From positions 62,001 through 126,000 of the forward strand of contig JAEURP010000002.1 of the NCBI GenBank assembly GCA_016788585.1: DNA of 64,000 bases, in the 5' to 3' direction. The position numbers and the translations under genes are program-made. This document shows positions 52,025 to 62,135 of this stretch, piece by piece; position 1 is the stretch's first letter, and the number at the start of each line of letters is the position of its first letter. Under the pieces are notes generated by a model. It was given only the letters and a program-made list of their open reading frames with translations, was not told the origin of the DNA and did no database searches. The DNA is from Chthonomonas sp. (GTDB taxonomy: Bacteria > Armatimonadota > Fimbriimonadia > Fimbriimonadales > Fimbriimonadaceae).

Positions 52025-53290
52025 ATGTCCAGCAGCTTCGGCACTCTGTTCCGCGTGACGACCTTTGGCGAGAGCCATGGGGCGGGGGTCGGCGTGGTGG
52101 TGGATGGCTGCCCGCCGGGGCTGGAGATCTCTTTGGAGGAGATTCAGACCGAGCTCGACCGGCGCCGGCCCGGGCAAAGCGGCATCGTCTCGCAGCGCAA
52201 AGAGAGCGACCGCGTCGAGATTCTGAGCGGGATTTCGCCCGAAGGACTGACCCTCGGCACGCCGATCGCGATGCTGGTGCGCAACGAAGACGCCCGGCCC
52301 GTGGACTATGAGGAAATGCGGCACAAATTCCGCCCCAGCCACGCCGACTTTACGACGCATGTGAAATACGGCGTGCGGGACTGGCGCGGCGGCGGGCGGT
52401 CCTCGGCGCGCGAGACGGTCGGGCGCGTTGCCGCCGGGGTGATTGCCCAGAAGTTGTTGAAGGAGATTTGGGGGGTGGAGGTTGTGGCTTATGTGCAGTC
52501 AGTGCAGGACATTGCGATGCCTGAATCTCCCCTCCCAAGATTGGGAGGGGCTGGGGGAGGGTTGAACACGCCAGCCGATCGGCGCGCCAACGACTCCCCC
52601 CTAACCCCCCTCACAAGTGAGGGGGGGATTGACCGCGCCGCAGTCGAGGCAACCGCTGTGCGCTGCCCCGACCCCGAGGTCGCCGCGCGGATGATCGCGC
52701 GGATCGAAGAAGTAAGAAAGCAAGGCGACACGGTCGGCGGCGTCGTGGCCTGCCAAGTTAGAGGCGTGCCGACGGGATGGGGCGAACCGGTGTTTGACAA
52801 GTTGGAAGCGGATATGGCGAGGGCGGTTATGAGCCTGCCGGCGAGCAAAGGCTTCGAGATTGGGAGCGGGTTCGCTGGGACGTTGCTGAAGGGAAGCGAG
52901 CATAACGACGCGATGCGTAATTCTCCCCTCCCAAGATTGGGAGGGGCCAGGGGCGGGTTGAACACGGAAGCCGATCCGCACGCCATCAACCCTCCCCCAA
53001 CCCCTCCCAATCTTGGGAGGGGAGTAAAGACGACCACCAACAACTCCGGCGGTATCCAGGGAGGCATCAGTAACGGTATGCCGATCACCTTGCGCGTGGC
53101 CTTCAAACCTGTGAGCACAATCATGATGGAGCAGGACACCGTGGACGAGAATTACGAGAACACGACGATCAAAGGGAAGGGGCGGCATGACCCTTGCGTC
53201 CTACCGCGGGCCGTGCCGATGGTCGAGGCCATGGTATCTTTGGTTCTGGCCGACCACGCCTTGCGGCAGCGCGCCTTAATGGGCTCTTAA
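52025..53290 (+). CDS. aroC: Chorismate synthase with two in-frame palindromic insertions
   Basis: Last step of the shikimate pathway: 5-enolpyruvylshikimate-3-phosphate to chorismate, using reduced FMN. Family signatures are present: [62 protein letters not shown] (split here in the family), GGISNGMPI and [18 protein letters not shown]. The 421-aa length exceeds the usual 350-390 because of two 34-codon cassettes at residues 168-201 and 300-333; without them it is 353 aa. Both fall in loops that vary between species (after DIAMPE and after HNDAM). As this is usually an essential enzyme, the product is presumably active. Confidence 0.95.
   Translation: MSSSFGTLFRVTTFGESHGAGVGVVVDGCPPGLEISLEEIQTELDRRRPGQSGIVSQRKESDRVEILSGISPEGLTLGTPIAMLVRNEDARPVDYEEMRHKFRPSHADFTTHVKYGVRDWRGGGRSSARETVGRVAAGVIAQKLLKEIWGVEVVAYVQSVQDIAMPESPLPRLGGAGGGLNTPADRRANDSPLTPLTSEGGIDRAAVEATAVRCPDPEVAARMIARIEEVRKQGDTVGGVVACQVRGVPTGWGEPVFDKLEADMARAVMSLPASKGFEIGSGFAGTLLKGSEHNDAMRNSPLPRLGGARGGLNTEADPHAINPPPTPPNLGRGVKTTTNNSGGIQGGISNGMPITLRVAFKPVSTIMMEQDTVDENYENTTIKGKGRHDPCVLPRAVPMVEAMVSLVLADHALRQRALMGS
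52527..52628 (+). repeat. 102-bp coding palindromic element, copy 2 (aroC)
   Basis: Left half CTCCCCTCCCAAGATTGGGA like the other copies; right half CTCCCCCCTAACCCCCCTC plus ACAAGTGAGGGGGG matches instead the intergenic hairpin at 32430-32464. No stop in the gene frame; same frame and orientation as copies 1 and 3. Confidence 0.93.
52923..53024 (+). repeat. 102-bp coding palindromic element, copy 3 (aroC)
   Basis: Terminal arms (CTCCCCTCCCAAGATTGGGA-GGGG and its complement) are a perfect 24-bp inverted repeat. 95 of 102 positions match copy 1 in the amine oxidase. Same reading frame as the other two copies. Confidence 0.95.
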
Positions 53291-53293
53291 CCA

Positions 53294-54139
<846 letters not shown>

Positions 54140-54141
54140 CC

Positions 54142-54190
54142 GGAGGATAGCCTTCAGGCTGTCAAATGGACGTTAGGCTTCAGCCTGACG
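54142..54190. repeat. GGAGGATAGCCTTCAGGCTG-family palindrome, copy 2
   Basis: Two short hairpins: GATAGCCTTCAGGCTGTC (54146-54163) and GTTAGGCTTCAGCCTGAC (54172-54189), related to the nested repeat at 40331-40431. It sits between pstB and the sensor kinase promoter (TACAAT at 54204). Confidence 0.85.
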
Positions 54191-54221
54191 AGATTTGAAC
54201 CGGTACAATGTCCCAGTTCGA

Positions 54222-55487
54222 ATGGACTCAGGTCTCACACCCCTTCTCGACGCCGTTCACCTGGCGACTCGCAAGCTTGCTTCTAGCCGCAAGCTCAACG
54301 ACGTGCTGCCCGAGGTGCTGAGCATCTGCGTCGAAGCAGTGGGAGCAGAAGGGGGCACGATCTATCTGCACAACCGAACAAAGAAGGCCCTCGAGTTCCG
54401 CCACGTCTTGCCCGAAAAGAGCCGCGAAGCCCTGCAATTCAGCGACATTCCCGATAATCAGGGCGTCGCGGGCGCGGCTTTCACCGATCGCAAGACCCAA
54501 CTGACGACTTACGACAACGTGCCGACCAGCGCGACCGCCATCGCCGAAAAGACCGGCATGAGCGTGCGTACGATGATCACCGTGCCGCTGATGCTAGAGG
54601 ACACCGACCCGATCGGCGTCGTGCAACTGGTCAACAAGAGCGGCGGCGATGTGTTCACCGATGACGACCGCACGGTTCTCGAAACGGTCAGCGCCGTCTC
54701 GACTCTCGCCTACCTGAACTGGGAGCTCCTCGACGAACAGACCCGCGCATCGCAACTCCTGGGTATGGGCCGCGTTGCCCACGACATCAAGAATATGGCC
54801 TTTGCGCTGGAGGCGAATCTCACCTTCAGCCACGAGACCATGCAAGAGATCAAGAAGCTGGCGCAGAAGGATGATTGCGACCCCGAGATGGTGCCGCATG
54901 TCGAGACGCTCGACGTAATGATCACCGAGCTACACGAGAGCATCGACCGAATCAAGGACTACACGACCCTGATGAGCGACCTCTCGGCGGGCAAAAAGCT
55001 GGAGCCGAAACTCGTTCTCGCGCCGATGAGCAAGACCATCGAGCGCGCCGCCTCATTCCTCGCGAGCGAAGCGCGAAAGCATGGCCTGGATCTTAAGTAC
55101 GAAATCGAAGTGAGCGCCCCCGATACGCGCCACGATCAGATGTACGTGTTTCGAATCACACAGAACCTGGTTTCAAATGCCGTTAAGGCCGTCGCCGAGA
55201 CCATGGATACGGATCCGGATGTCCACGAGGCCGTCACCGTGCGCTACTCGCACCACGATGACAAGCACGTTCTAGAGGTCGTCGACACCGGCCCCGGTAT
55301 GACCAAGGAGATTGCTGATCGCATCCTCGGCGGTAACGCTCGCTCGGTCTGGAACAAGTCTGCTGGCTCAGGCTGGGGAACCAAGATCGTGCTCGAACTT
55401 GCGCAGACGCATGGCGCGACGGTCGAGATTGATAGCGAATTGGGACGCGGCTCCACTTTCCGCGTGACTTTTCCACATCGGGCTTAG
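54222..55487 (+). CDS. GAF-domain sensor histidine kinase
   Basis: A 421-aa soluble kinase. An N-terminal GAF domain (LNDVLPEVLSICVEAVGAEG to VQLVNKSGGDVFTDDD, about 20-165), a divergent dimerisation/phospho-acceptor helix MGRVAHDIKNMAFALEANL with the likely His at about 187, and a HATPase domain with N box ITQNLVSNAVKAVAE, G1 VVDTGPGMTKEI and G2 GSGWGTKIVLEL. No membrane segment and no adjacent response regulator, so its partner is elsewhere. ATG 54222 lies 12 nt after TACAAT. Confidence 0.9.
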   Translation: MDSGLTPLLDAVHLATRKLASSRKLNDVLPEVLSICVEAVGAEGGTIYLHNRTKKALEFRHVLPEKSREALQFSDIPDNQGVAGAAFTDRKTQLTTYDNVPTSATAIAEKTGMSVRTMITVPLMLEDTDPIGVVQLVNKSGGDVFTDDDRTVLETVSAVSTLAYLNWELLDEQTRASQLLGMGRVAHDIKNMAFALEANLTFSHETMQEIKKLAQKDDCDPEMVPHVETLDVMITELHESIDRIKDYTTLMSDLSAGKKLEPKLVLAPMSKTIERAASFLASEARKHGLDLKYEIEVSAPDTRHDQMYVFRITQNLVSNAVKAVAETMDTDPDVHEAVTVRYSHHDDKHVLEVVDTGPGMTKEIADRILGGNARSVWNKSAGSGWGTKIVLELAQTHGATVEIDSELGRGSTFRVTFPHRA

Positions 55488-55493
55488 CGCCTT

Positions 55494-55590
55494 TGCTGGA
55501 CATTGAGGGATATGGCGGGACGTTGAGGGACGTTGCTTCCAGAAAGCCATTGTCCAGCAATGTCCCTCCAATTCCCTCAATGTCCCGCCT
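55494..55590. repeat. Palindromic GGGACATTGAGGGA repeat, copy 2
   Basis: Reiterated GGGACrTTGAGGGA-like units (55496-55533) face their reverse complement (TCCAGCAATGTCCCTCC and TCCCTCAATGTCCCGCC, 55552-55590). It matches the copy after deoB at 20954-21035. Confidence 0.88.
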
Positions 55591-55868
55591 TCCCCTAGAC
55601 ACACCGTCATACCAGTAGACAAAGATAAACGCACGTATTTATGCCAGTGGTAAACGTCTGCAACAAAATGCAAAAAAACCATCAAAAATGGCCAAAAGTG
55701 GCGGCAAGTCCCATAGTGTTCCCTGATATAGTTGCATTCAGATGATTCGCTAGGTCCATGAAGGACGCGGCGACATTCGCAGGGCGGGGGTCCTGGTTTC
55801 GGGGCCGGTTACTCAAGGATCGAGGAGCCGGCCTCACAAAGCCTTAAGTCCACCCGCGGAGACATATC
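55591..55868 (+). other. Leader region of the dcw cluster
   Basis: 278 bp without a gene. A TATAGT at 55727-55732 is a possible -10 site. A GGCCGG/CCGGCC hairpin lies at 55803-55833, 36 nt before mraZ; it is not followed by a T run. A long leader and ribosome site here contrast with the leaderless genes. MraZ boxes (spaced TGGG repeats) were sought but not convincingly found. Confidence 0.4.
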
Positions 55869-56369
55869 GTGGAAACGCCGAGCCCGCAAGTATTGCAACC
55901 GCTGATCGGCACCGAAGAGGTGACGGTGGATGCAAAGGGACGCGTCCTCGTCTCCAAAAAGAAGCGCGACCGCCTCGGGGCATCGTTCGCCGTAGGAATC
56001 GGCGTGAAGGGCTGCTTCGTTGCCTACACAGCGCCGGCTTGGGAACAGCTTCTCACTCAACTTCAATCAAGCGATGCCATTGACCTCGGCAGCGACACCT
56101 TGCGCGAGATCATGCTCGGCGAAGCCGAAGACGGAATCGAGTTTGATGGGCAGGGCCGCTTCGTGGTGCCGCTCCGATTGCGCCGATTGCTCAAGCTCGA
56201 AGGATCGTCGAGCCTCCTCATCGGCGCGCAAGACAAAGTGGAGCTTTGGCCTGCCGCCGAGTACGAAATCTACAAAGCCGACCGCCGCGCCTACACCGAG
56301 AAGTTCTGGCAAGAGATTTCGGATAACAAGTTTAGAGTTTCAGATAATGTGCTGCGAGGGTTGCCATGA
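55869..56369 (+). CDS. mraZ: Transcriptional regulator MraZ
   Basis: First gene of the dcw cluster; in other bacteria it binds its own promoter and tunes cell-wall and division genes. The 166-aa protein has the two AbrB-like halves: TVDAKGRVLVSKKKRDRLG and EFDGQGRFVVPLRLRRLLKL, the second followed by LIGAQDKVELWPAAEY as in the family. The first half keeps DAKGR but has SKKK where P is usual. GTG start with GGAGA 8 nt upstream. The stop overlaps rsmH. Confidence 0.92.
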   Translation: METPSPQVLQPLIGTEEVTVDAKGRVLVSKKKRDRLGASFAVGIGVKGCFVAYTAPAWEQLLTQLQSSDAIDLGSDTLREIMLGEAEDGIEFDGQGRFVVPLRLRRLLKLEGSSSLLIGAQDKVELWPAAEYEIYKADRRAYTEKFWQEISDNKFRVSDNVLRGLP

Positions 56370-57244
56370 TGGCGGCACTTAGGCACGAGCCGGTGATGCT
56401 GTCGGAAGTTCTCGAGGTCCTTGCGATCCAGCCGGGCGATTTCGCCGTGGACGGAACCCTGGGCCTTGCCGGCCACGCCAAAGAAATGGCCAAGGCTGGA
56501 GCCTCGATTTTGGGCGTGGACTGGGATGAGAGCATGCTCGCCGACGCCAAAAAGGAATTGCCCGGCGCTGAGTTCGCTCATGCGGACTATCGTGAGATTC
56601 CAACCATTCTTGGGGAAAGGAGAGCCGACGCGATTTTGCTCGACCTCGGCCTGAACAGCGCGCAGATCGACGATCCTGAGCGTGGCATTAGCTTCATGCA
56701 AGAAGGCCCGCTTGATATGCGCATGGATCGCAGTCGCGGCGAGTCAGCATCGAGCTTTTTGAACCGAGCCAGCGAAGATCAGATTGAGAAGGTGATTCGC
56801 GAGTATGGCGAAGAGCGCTGGAGCCGTCGGATTGCAAAGGTGATCGTTGAGCGGCGCCGCGAAAACCCGCTTCGAACAACTCAGGACTTAGTGGATTGCG
56901 TGCATGCAGCGGTGCCTGTAGCGGCGCGAGATAAGCGAATTCATCCAGCGACGCGAACCTACCAGGGCGTTCGCATCGCCGTGAACCGCGAACTAGAAGA
57001 TTTAGAAACAGCCCTCATCGAAATCGCAAAGTGCCTCAAGGTAGGCGGCCGAATGGTGGTGCTGAGTTACCACTCGCTCGAAGACCGCGCCGTGAAGCGC
57101 GCCTTTCGCGAACTTGCCCAGGACGGCGAGTTTGAGGATCTGTTTCGAAAGCCGTTGGAGCCGAGCGAAGAAGAAGTCGCCCGCAACCGGCGGGGCCGCA
57201 GCGCGAAGCTTCGTGCAGTGCGGCGCATGGAGGGAAGAAAATGA
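56366..57244 (+). CDS. rsmH: 16S rRNA m4C1402 methyltransferase RsmH
   Basis: Methylates N4 of C1402 in 16S rRNA using SAM. The 292-aa protein starts RHEPVMLSEVLEVLAIQPGD, with the SAM loop DGTLGLAGHAKEMAKAG, then LLDLGLNSAQIDDPERGISFMQEGPLDMRMD, ALRI-like FQGVRIAVNRELEDLETAL and VVLSYHSLEDRAVKRAFR. Length is slightly below the common 300-315. ATG overlaps mraZ stop (ATGA) and its stop overlaps the next start. Confidence 0.96.
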   Translation: MMAALRHEPVMLSEVLEVLAIQPGDFAVDGTLGLAGHAKEMAKAGASILGVDWDESMLADAKKELPGAEFAHADYREIPTILGERRADAILLDLGLNSAQIDDPERGISFMQEGPLDMRMDRSRGESASSFLNRASEDQIEKVIREYGEERWSRRIAKVIVERRRENPLRTTQDLVDCVHAAVPVAARDKRIHPATRTYQGVRIAVNRELEDLETALIEIAKCLKVGGRMVVLSYHSLEDRAVKRAFRELAQDGEFEDLFRKPLEPSEEEVARNRRGRSAKLRAVRRMEGRK

Positions 57245-57651
57245 GTCTCGTCAAGGAACGACCAATCGTTAGGCGTGCGACCGCGCGCCCAGTCCGCACG
57301 ACCCAAACCATCAATCGTGCTCGACCTCGGCCCATTCGCCGACCACGATCGGGGGCCCTCACCAAGAGCATTCTTCTCGTCGGCATGGTGACCCTTGGGT
57401 CCTATGTCGCGAGCAGCGTTTTGGGAAACACGCTTCTTGAAAGCGCTCGCCGAGACCGAATCCGATCAGTGGAGCGCACGAAAGACAGCCGTGAAGACGT
57501 CGCCCGACTTCGCCGCGTCTTGGATAGCATGGTGAGCCTCGATGCAGTCTCTAGATACGCAATGGCCCAAGGAATGGAACTGAGTGGCGCCCCGGTGCCC
57601 CGACCTCAGACTGTCGTCGCACAGATTGGGAACCATGCCCAGGTCCAATGA
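57241..57651 (+). CDS. ftsL: FtsL-like division protein
   Basis: A 136-aa single-pass membrane protein in the position of ftsL between rsmH and ftsI. A basic N-terminal tail (RARPRPIRRPRS), one membrane helix at about 42-60 (SILLVGMVTLGSYVASSVLG) and a short coiled coil (SREDVARLRRVLDSMVSLDA) ending in VSRYAMAQGMEL, which matches the end of FtsL/DivIC proteins. Sequence conservation is low, as usual; the call rests on topology and place. Confidence 0.8.
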   Translation: MSLVKERPIVRRATARPVRTTQTINRARPRPIRRPRSGALTKSILLVGMVTLGSYVASSVLGNTLLESARRDRIRSVERTKDSREDVARLRRVLDSMVSLDAVSRYAMAQGMELSGAPVPRPQTVVAQIGNHAQVQ

Positions 57652-59302
57652 GCGGCGCGGCTTGGGAGCCGTGCTGATTGGGGCTTTTGTTCTTGCCGCT
57701 GGCTCACAAGGCTATAAGCAGGTCGTCGCGAAGGACGATGTAATGGAGCGCGCTCGGGCGACGAATCGCTTCGTCGTAACGCGCACTGAATATGCTCGCC
57801 GCGGCTCGATTCTATCAGCTGACGGCAAGGTTCTAGCCCAAAGCAACGACACCTTCGAGCTCTCGATTAACTATAAGAAGGTGCCAAAGAGCCGGGCATT
57901 CTTTATGGCGATGAGCGAGGCATCGGGTATTCCCGCCATCGAGATGCTCGTTCCAGCCGAGACTGGCGGGACATCGCGAACTTGGCAGTCCCCAATGAGT
58001 GGAGCCCGCGCAGACCGCATTCGAGAGGTGAAGGGCGACTGGCGTGCCGACGGTATCTCGCTCCGCCGGGTCCCTCGCCGCGACTATCCTCTAAGCGACG
58101 TCGCCGATACGCTCGTCGGCTATGCATCGGAGGGCAAGCCCCTGACCGGTCTCGAGGAATCACAGAACTCAATTCTGGCTGGCGAGCCGGGGTCGCTTTC
58201 TGGTCTCGTAGATCGAACAGGTGCTTTCTTGCCGATGCGCATGGAGGGGGAAGCCAGTAAAGCGATTCACGGAAGCGACATCACGCTCACCATAGATAGC
58301 AGTCTGCAAGTGGCCGCAACTGCTGCTGTTCGCAAGGCGGTCGAAAGCAACAATGCCGACCAAGGCGTTGCGATTGCCGTCGATCCTGCTACCGGAGATG
58401 TACTGGCGGCAGCCTCGTGGATAAACGGCCGCGACCGAGCTGCCGAAAATGGCTTTAATCCCATTGTCATGGGCCGATTTGAGCCCGGATCGACATTTAA
58501 GATCCTGACCCTTGCCAAGGCACTTGACGACGGCGTTGTCGGGAACCGGGACGTGGTGCATTGCGCTGGGGTCATCCACGTGGCCAATAAGGACATTAAG
58601 TGCAGCCATGGGGCCCATGGCACCGTGAACAATGAGAAAGCGATTGCCGAGAGTTGCAATATCAGCGCCCTAATTTGGGCACGCAAGATTGGGCGAGACA
58701 ACTTTGTAGACTTTATGAGGAAAGCTGGCCTGTTCGACAAGACAAACCTTGGTTTGCCTGGCGAAATTCCCGGCTATTACAACCCGGAGGACGGCAGCCC
58801 AACCCTGCAGGTCGCCAATATGGGGTTTGGGCAAGCACTGAACCTGACGCCCATTGGCCTAGTTTCGGCGTACGCCGCCCTTGCCAATGACGGTGTTCGT
58901 CTCACGCCGAAGCTGATCGCCAGAGTGGGCAACCGGGCTACACCCCGATCTAAGAGCGCGCAAGTGGTATCGGGCGAGACCGCCGCCCAAATGATGCACT
59001 TGATGGAAGCCACCATTCAAGCAGACTATGGAACGGGGCACCGCTTGCGGATTCCGGGTTACCGATTAGGTGGCAAGACGGGAACGGCCCAAAAGCTGGG
59101 CCGGGGCTGGAATCAAGAGCGTCCCAAGTACGTTTCCAATTTCGTCGGGTACGTTCCTATTGAAAAGCCACGGGCGGTCGTTCTTGTCATGATCGACAAT
59201 CCGAAGGCCGGCGCCTACTACGGCGGTTCGGTCGCCGGGCCTGTCTTCAAGGAGATTGCCCAGGCCGTTATTAAGCGCTACAACATTCCCAAATCAGAAT
59301 GA
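57635..59302 (+). CDS. ftsI: Division-specific peptidoglycan transpeptidase FtsI/PBP2b-type
   Basis: Septal cross-linking enzyme, 555 aa, anchored by one N-terminal membrane helix (LGAVLIGAFVLAAGSQGY). Pedestal domain RGSILSADGKVLAQS; transpeptidase motifs: SxxK in FEPGSTFKILTLAKAL at about residue 286, SxN in AESCNISALIWARK at about 338, and KTG in RLGGKTGTAQKLG at about 477. ATG 57635 was chosen (the frame is open earlier) because it gives the membrane start; it overlaps ftsL by 17 nt. Shorter than many and lacking PASTA repeats. Confidence 0.95.
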   Translation: MPRSNERRGLGAVLIGAFVLAAGSQGYKQVVAKDDVMERARATNRFVVTRTEYARRGSILSADGKVLAQSNDTFELSINYKKVPKSRAFFMAMSEASGIPAIEMLVPAETGGTSRTWQSPMSGARADRIREVKGDWRADGISLRRVPRRDYPLSDVADTLVGYASEGKPLTGLEESQNSILAGEPGSLSGLVDRTGAFLPMRMEGEASKAIHGSDITLTIDSSLQVAATAAVRKAVESNNADQGVAIAVDPATGDVLAAASWINGRDRAAENGFNPIVMGRFEPGSTFKILTLAKALDDGVVGNRDVVHCAGVIHVANKDIKCSHGAHGTVNNEKAIAESCNISALIWARKIGRDNFVDFMRKAGLFDKTNLGLPGEIPGYYNPEDGSPTLQVANMGFGQALNLTPIGLVSAYAALANDGVRLTPKLIARVGNRATPRSKSAQVVSGETAAQMMHLMEATIQADYGTGHRLRIPGYRLGGKTGTAQKLGRGWNQERPKYVSNFVGYVPIEKPRAVVLVMIDNPKAGAYYGGSVAGPVFKEIAQAVIKRYNIPKSE

Positions 59303-60792
59303 TCTCTCTGTCGCATATCCTGAAAATGAGTGAAGTATCGCCGGTACGAGTTGCCGGCGATGCGGCATTTTTGGAGATCGTGTCGGATTCACGCGGCGAC
59401 GTGCGGGGCAAGTGTTTTGTCTGCATGCCCGAAGCCTCGGTGGACACCCATAAGTTCTTGAGCGAAGTCGCTTTGAAGGGCGCGGTGGCCGCCATTGTCT
59501 ACAACGACGAAGGATTCGATAAGGCGGTTGATCTGGGCATGACGGCCGTTCAATTCGACCCAGATTTGATCAGCTTTAACCACTCACTGGGCTTAGTCTG
59601 CCGTGAGCTTTACTCTGACCCCAGTCTCGACATGCGCATCATCGGCATTACGGGCACGAACGGCAAAACAACTTGCGCATGGATGCTCCGCCAAGCGCTG
59701 CGTGGTCTTGGCCGTGAAGCGGCTTATCTGGGCACCTTAGGATATCAGGGCGCCGGGGAACTCGAAGAGCTTCCGAACACCACGCCATTCCCGGCCGACC
59801 TATGGGCCCTGATTCACCGGGCCAGATTAGAAGGCATTAGCGACCTCGTCATGGAAGTCTCGTCGCACGCGCTGCACCAAAATCGGGTGGCTGGGGTGCG
59901 ATTCAACATCGGCGTTTTCACCAACCTCTCGCAGGATCACCTCGACTATCACAAGACCATCGAGGAATATGCGGAGGCGAAGAAGTTGCTCTTCACGGCG
60001 GCTTACGACGATCCATTTGTGGCGGTCATTAATGCCGATGATTTGGTTGGTTCCTACTGGCTCTCGGAATGGGAGCAGTCCAGCATCGCGCCTGGCTATG
60101 TTTCCTATGGATTCGAACGCGGGACGCTGAGAGGGGAAGTGCTCGCTGTCGAGTTCGACCAACTTGCGATCAAGGTCAATGAGCAAGAGGTACTGGTTGG
60201 CGTCGGCGGCTCGTTTAATGCTTCTAATGCCCTGACTGTGTTTGCCACTTTGCATTCAATTGGCGTCGAGCCCAAGGACGCCGCCGAAGCGATGCGCAGC
60301 GTCACGGCGGTCCCTGGTCGGTTTGAAGCAGTCGCCAGTGACTCGGGAGTCGGAGTGATCGTCGACTATGCGCATACGCCAGACGCGCTCGACAAACTCC
60401 TAAGTTCTGCCAAGGAACTCGACCATAAGAAACTCATCTGCGTCTTCGGTTGCGGCGGCGATCGCGACGCTACTAAGCGCCCGCAAATGGCCGAGATCGC
60501 GACGCGATTGGCCGACCGAACGGTTCTCACGAGCGACAATCCACGAACTGAAGACCCTGCCAAGATTCTTCAAGACATCGAGCGCGGCGTGACCGCGGGT
60601 TCAGATTTTGTCGTCGTTCCCGACCGACGAGAGGCAATCGCGCAGGCGATTGCAGAAGCCGAATCCGGCGATCTTGTTGTCATTGCCGGGAAGGGTCACG
60701 AAACTTATCAGATCATCGGCCGAACAAAGACCGACTTCGACGACCGCCAAGTCGCTCGCGAGGCCCTGGCAAAGCGAGGGGTGCCGAAATGA
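59299..60792 (+). CDS. murE: UDP-MurNAc-tripeptide synthetase MurE
   Basis: Adds the third amino acid to UDP-MurNAc-L-Ala-D-Glu in the cytoplasm. The 497-aa protein has ATP loop IIGITGTNGKTTCAWMLR at about residue 113, VMEVSSHALHQNRVAGV at about 188, LSQDHLDYHKTIEEY with the carbamylated-lysine region after it, and GVIVDYAHTPDALDKLL. The substrate motif near the end reads TSDNPRTEDPAKIL, that is DNPR, which favours meso-diaminopimelate. ATGA overlaps join it to ftsI and murF. Confidence 0.96.
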   Translation: MISLSHILKMSEVSPVRVAGDAAFLEIVSDSRGDVRGKCFVCMPEASVDTHKFLSEVALKGAVAAIVYNDEGFDKAVDLGMTAVQFDPDLISFNHSLGLVCRELYSDPSLDMRIIGITGTNGKTTCAWMLRQALRGLGREAAYLGTLGYQGAGELEELPNTTPFPADLWALIHRARLEGISDLVMEVSSHALHQNRVAGVRFNIGVFTNLSQDHLDYHKTIEEYAEAKKLLFTAAYDDPFVAVINADDLVGSYWLSEWEQSSIAPGYVSYGFERGTLRGEVLAVEFDQLAIKVNEQEVLVGVGGSFNASNALTVFATLHSIGVEPKDAAEAMRSVTAVPGRFEAVASDSGVGVIVDYAHTPDALDKLLSSAKELDHKKLICVFGCGGDRDATKRPQMAEIATRLADRTVLTSDNPRTEDPAKILQDIERGVTAGSDFVVVPDRREAIAQAIAEAESGDLVVIAGKGHETYQIIGRTKTDFDDRQVAREALAKRGVPK

Positions 60793-62135
60793 GGCTCAGC
60801 GAGCTGGCCCGCAGAACTGGCGGATCCTTAGTCGGACAAGACCAGGAGTTCACGGGATTCGCGCTCGATAACCGCGAAGCTCACCCTGGATTGGTGTTTG
60901 TGGCGATAAAGGGCAATCGCGTCGATGGACACGACTATGCCGACTCCGCCGCCGCCCTGGGAGCCGTAGCAGCGTTGGTTGAGCGCCCCGTCGGAGGAAC
61001 TCACATTCTCGTGCCGAACGTCGTCGAGGCCCTCGGCAAGCTTGGTCGCTCCTTGCGCGAGGAGTTCAGCGGCCCGGTCGTCGGCATTACCGGCAGCAAT
61101 GGCAAGACTACTGCCAAGGAAATGGTCGCCGCGGCCCTATCGCCGCTCGGACTGGTGCTCAAAAATGTTGGCAATCAGAACAGCGAATTCACCTCGCCAC
61201 TAACCTGGTTTGGCCTGACCCCTGAGCATAAGTCGGCGGTCATCGAGATGGGGATGCGCGGCCTCGATCAGATTAGACACCTTGCCGAGATTTCCAAACC
61301 CAATCTGGGCCTGATCACGATGATCGGCTCCGCCCATATCGAAATGGTCGGCAGTCGCCAAGGCATCGCGGATGCCAAAGCCGAACTGTTCGAATCACTG
61401 CCAAGTGACGGCGTCGCCCACCTTTGGGCCGATGACGAGTTTGCCGGTTATCTCCGATCTAAAGCGCCGTGCCGCGTGCGAACCTTCGGCGCTGGGCCGG
61501 ATGCAGACATGCGATTGGTCGGCTACAAGGCGCTCGGCGTCGATCGCTGCGAAGCCCGACTTTCTCTTGGAAGTTGGAACTCCACCATCGAGTTACCAAC
61601 GGTAGGGCGTCACCAAGCCCTCAACGCAGCCGCGGCCCTCCTCGTCGCCGACTCCGCTAATGTTCCATTAGCCCAAACCGCCGAAGCCTTAACCCAAGTG
61701 CAGCTCCCGGCCATGCGCATGGAGATCGTCCGACAAGGCGGCGCGACGATCATGCTCGACACCTACAACGCCTCGCCCGATTCCATGGTTGCCGCGATTC
61801 GCACGCTCAGCGAGCTGCCTTGCGAGGGCCGTCGCGTCGCGATCATCGGCGAGATGAAAGAGCTGGGCTCCGTAAGCGAACTCGGCCACCGACGCGTTGG
61901 AAGAGAGATTTCCATCAGCCCCATCGACGAACTTGTTCTGTACGGCGAGGAGACCCGCTTCATCGCCGAGGAAGCGAAGCAAGGCGGTTTTGCCGCGAGC
62001 CGCATCAAAGTGGCCACTAGGATTGATGAAGTACGAGCGATTGTCGCGAGTCTCTTCGACGGCGACCTCGCCCTGATTAAGGGTAGCCGAGCGTTGGAGT
62101 TGGAAAGAGCGCTCAACCAGGGGGCCACTAAATGA
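60789..62135 (+). CDS. murF: UDP-MurNAc-pentapeptide synthetase MurF
   Basis: Adds D-Ala-D-Ala to the UDP-MurNAc-tripeptide. The 448-aa ligase has the N-terminal FALDNREAHPGLVFVAIKG region, ATP loop VVGITGSNGKTTAKEMVAAA at about residue 98, QNSEFTSPLTWFGLTPEHKS (family NxN.. region), EMGMRGLDQIRHLAEISKP and MLDTYNASPDSMVAAI. Overlaps both neighbours by 4 nt. Confidence 0.96.
   Translation: MRLSELARRTGGSLVGQDQEFTGFALDNREAHPGLVFVAIKGNRVDGHDYADSAAALGAVAALVERPVGGTHILVPNVVEALGKLGRSLREEFSGPVVGITGSNGKTTAKEMVAAALSPLGLVLKNVGNQNSEFTSPLTWFGLTPEHKSAVIEMGMRGLDQIRHLAEISKPNLGLITMIGSAHIEMVGSRQGIADAKAELFESLPSDGVAHLWADDEFAGYLRSKAPCRVRTFGAGPDADMRLVGYKALGVDRCEARLSLGSWNSTIELPTVGRHQALNAAAALLVADSANVPLAQTAEALTQVQLPAMRMEIVRQGGATIMLDTYNASPDSMVAAIRTLSELPCEGRRVAIIGEMKELGSVSELGHRRVGREISISPIDELVLYGEETRFIAEEAKQGGFAASRIKVATRIDEVRAIVASLFDGDLALIKGSRALELERALNQGATK

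Noticed and set aside
42756-53024. The aroC and amine oxidase insertions as inteins or introns
   Set aside because: Only 34 codons, with no splicing motifs; far too small for either.
55591-55868. MraZ operator repeats before mraZ
   Set aside because: Some GGG-rich triplets occur, but not the regularly spaced TGGG repeats expected.
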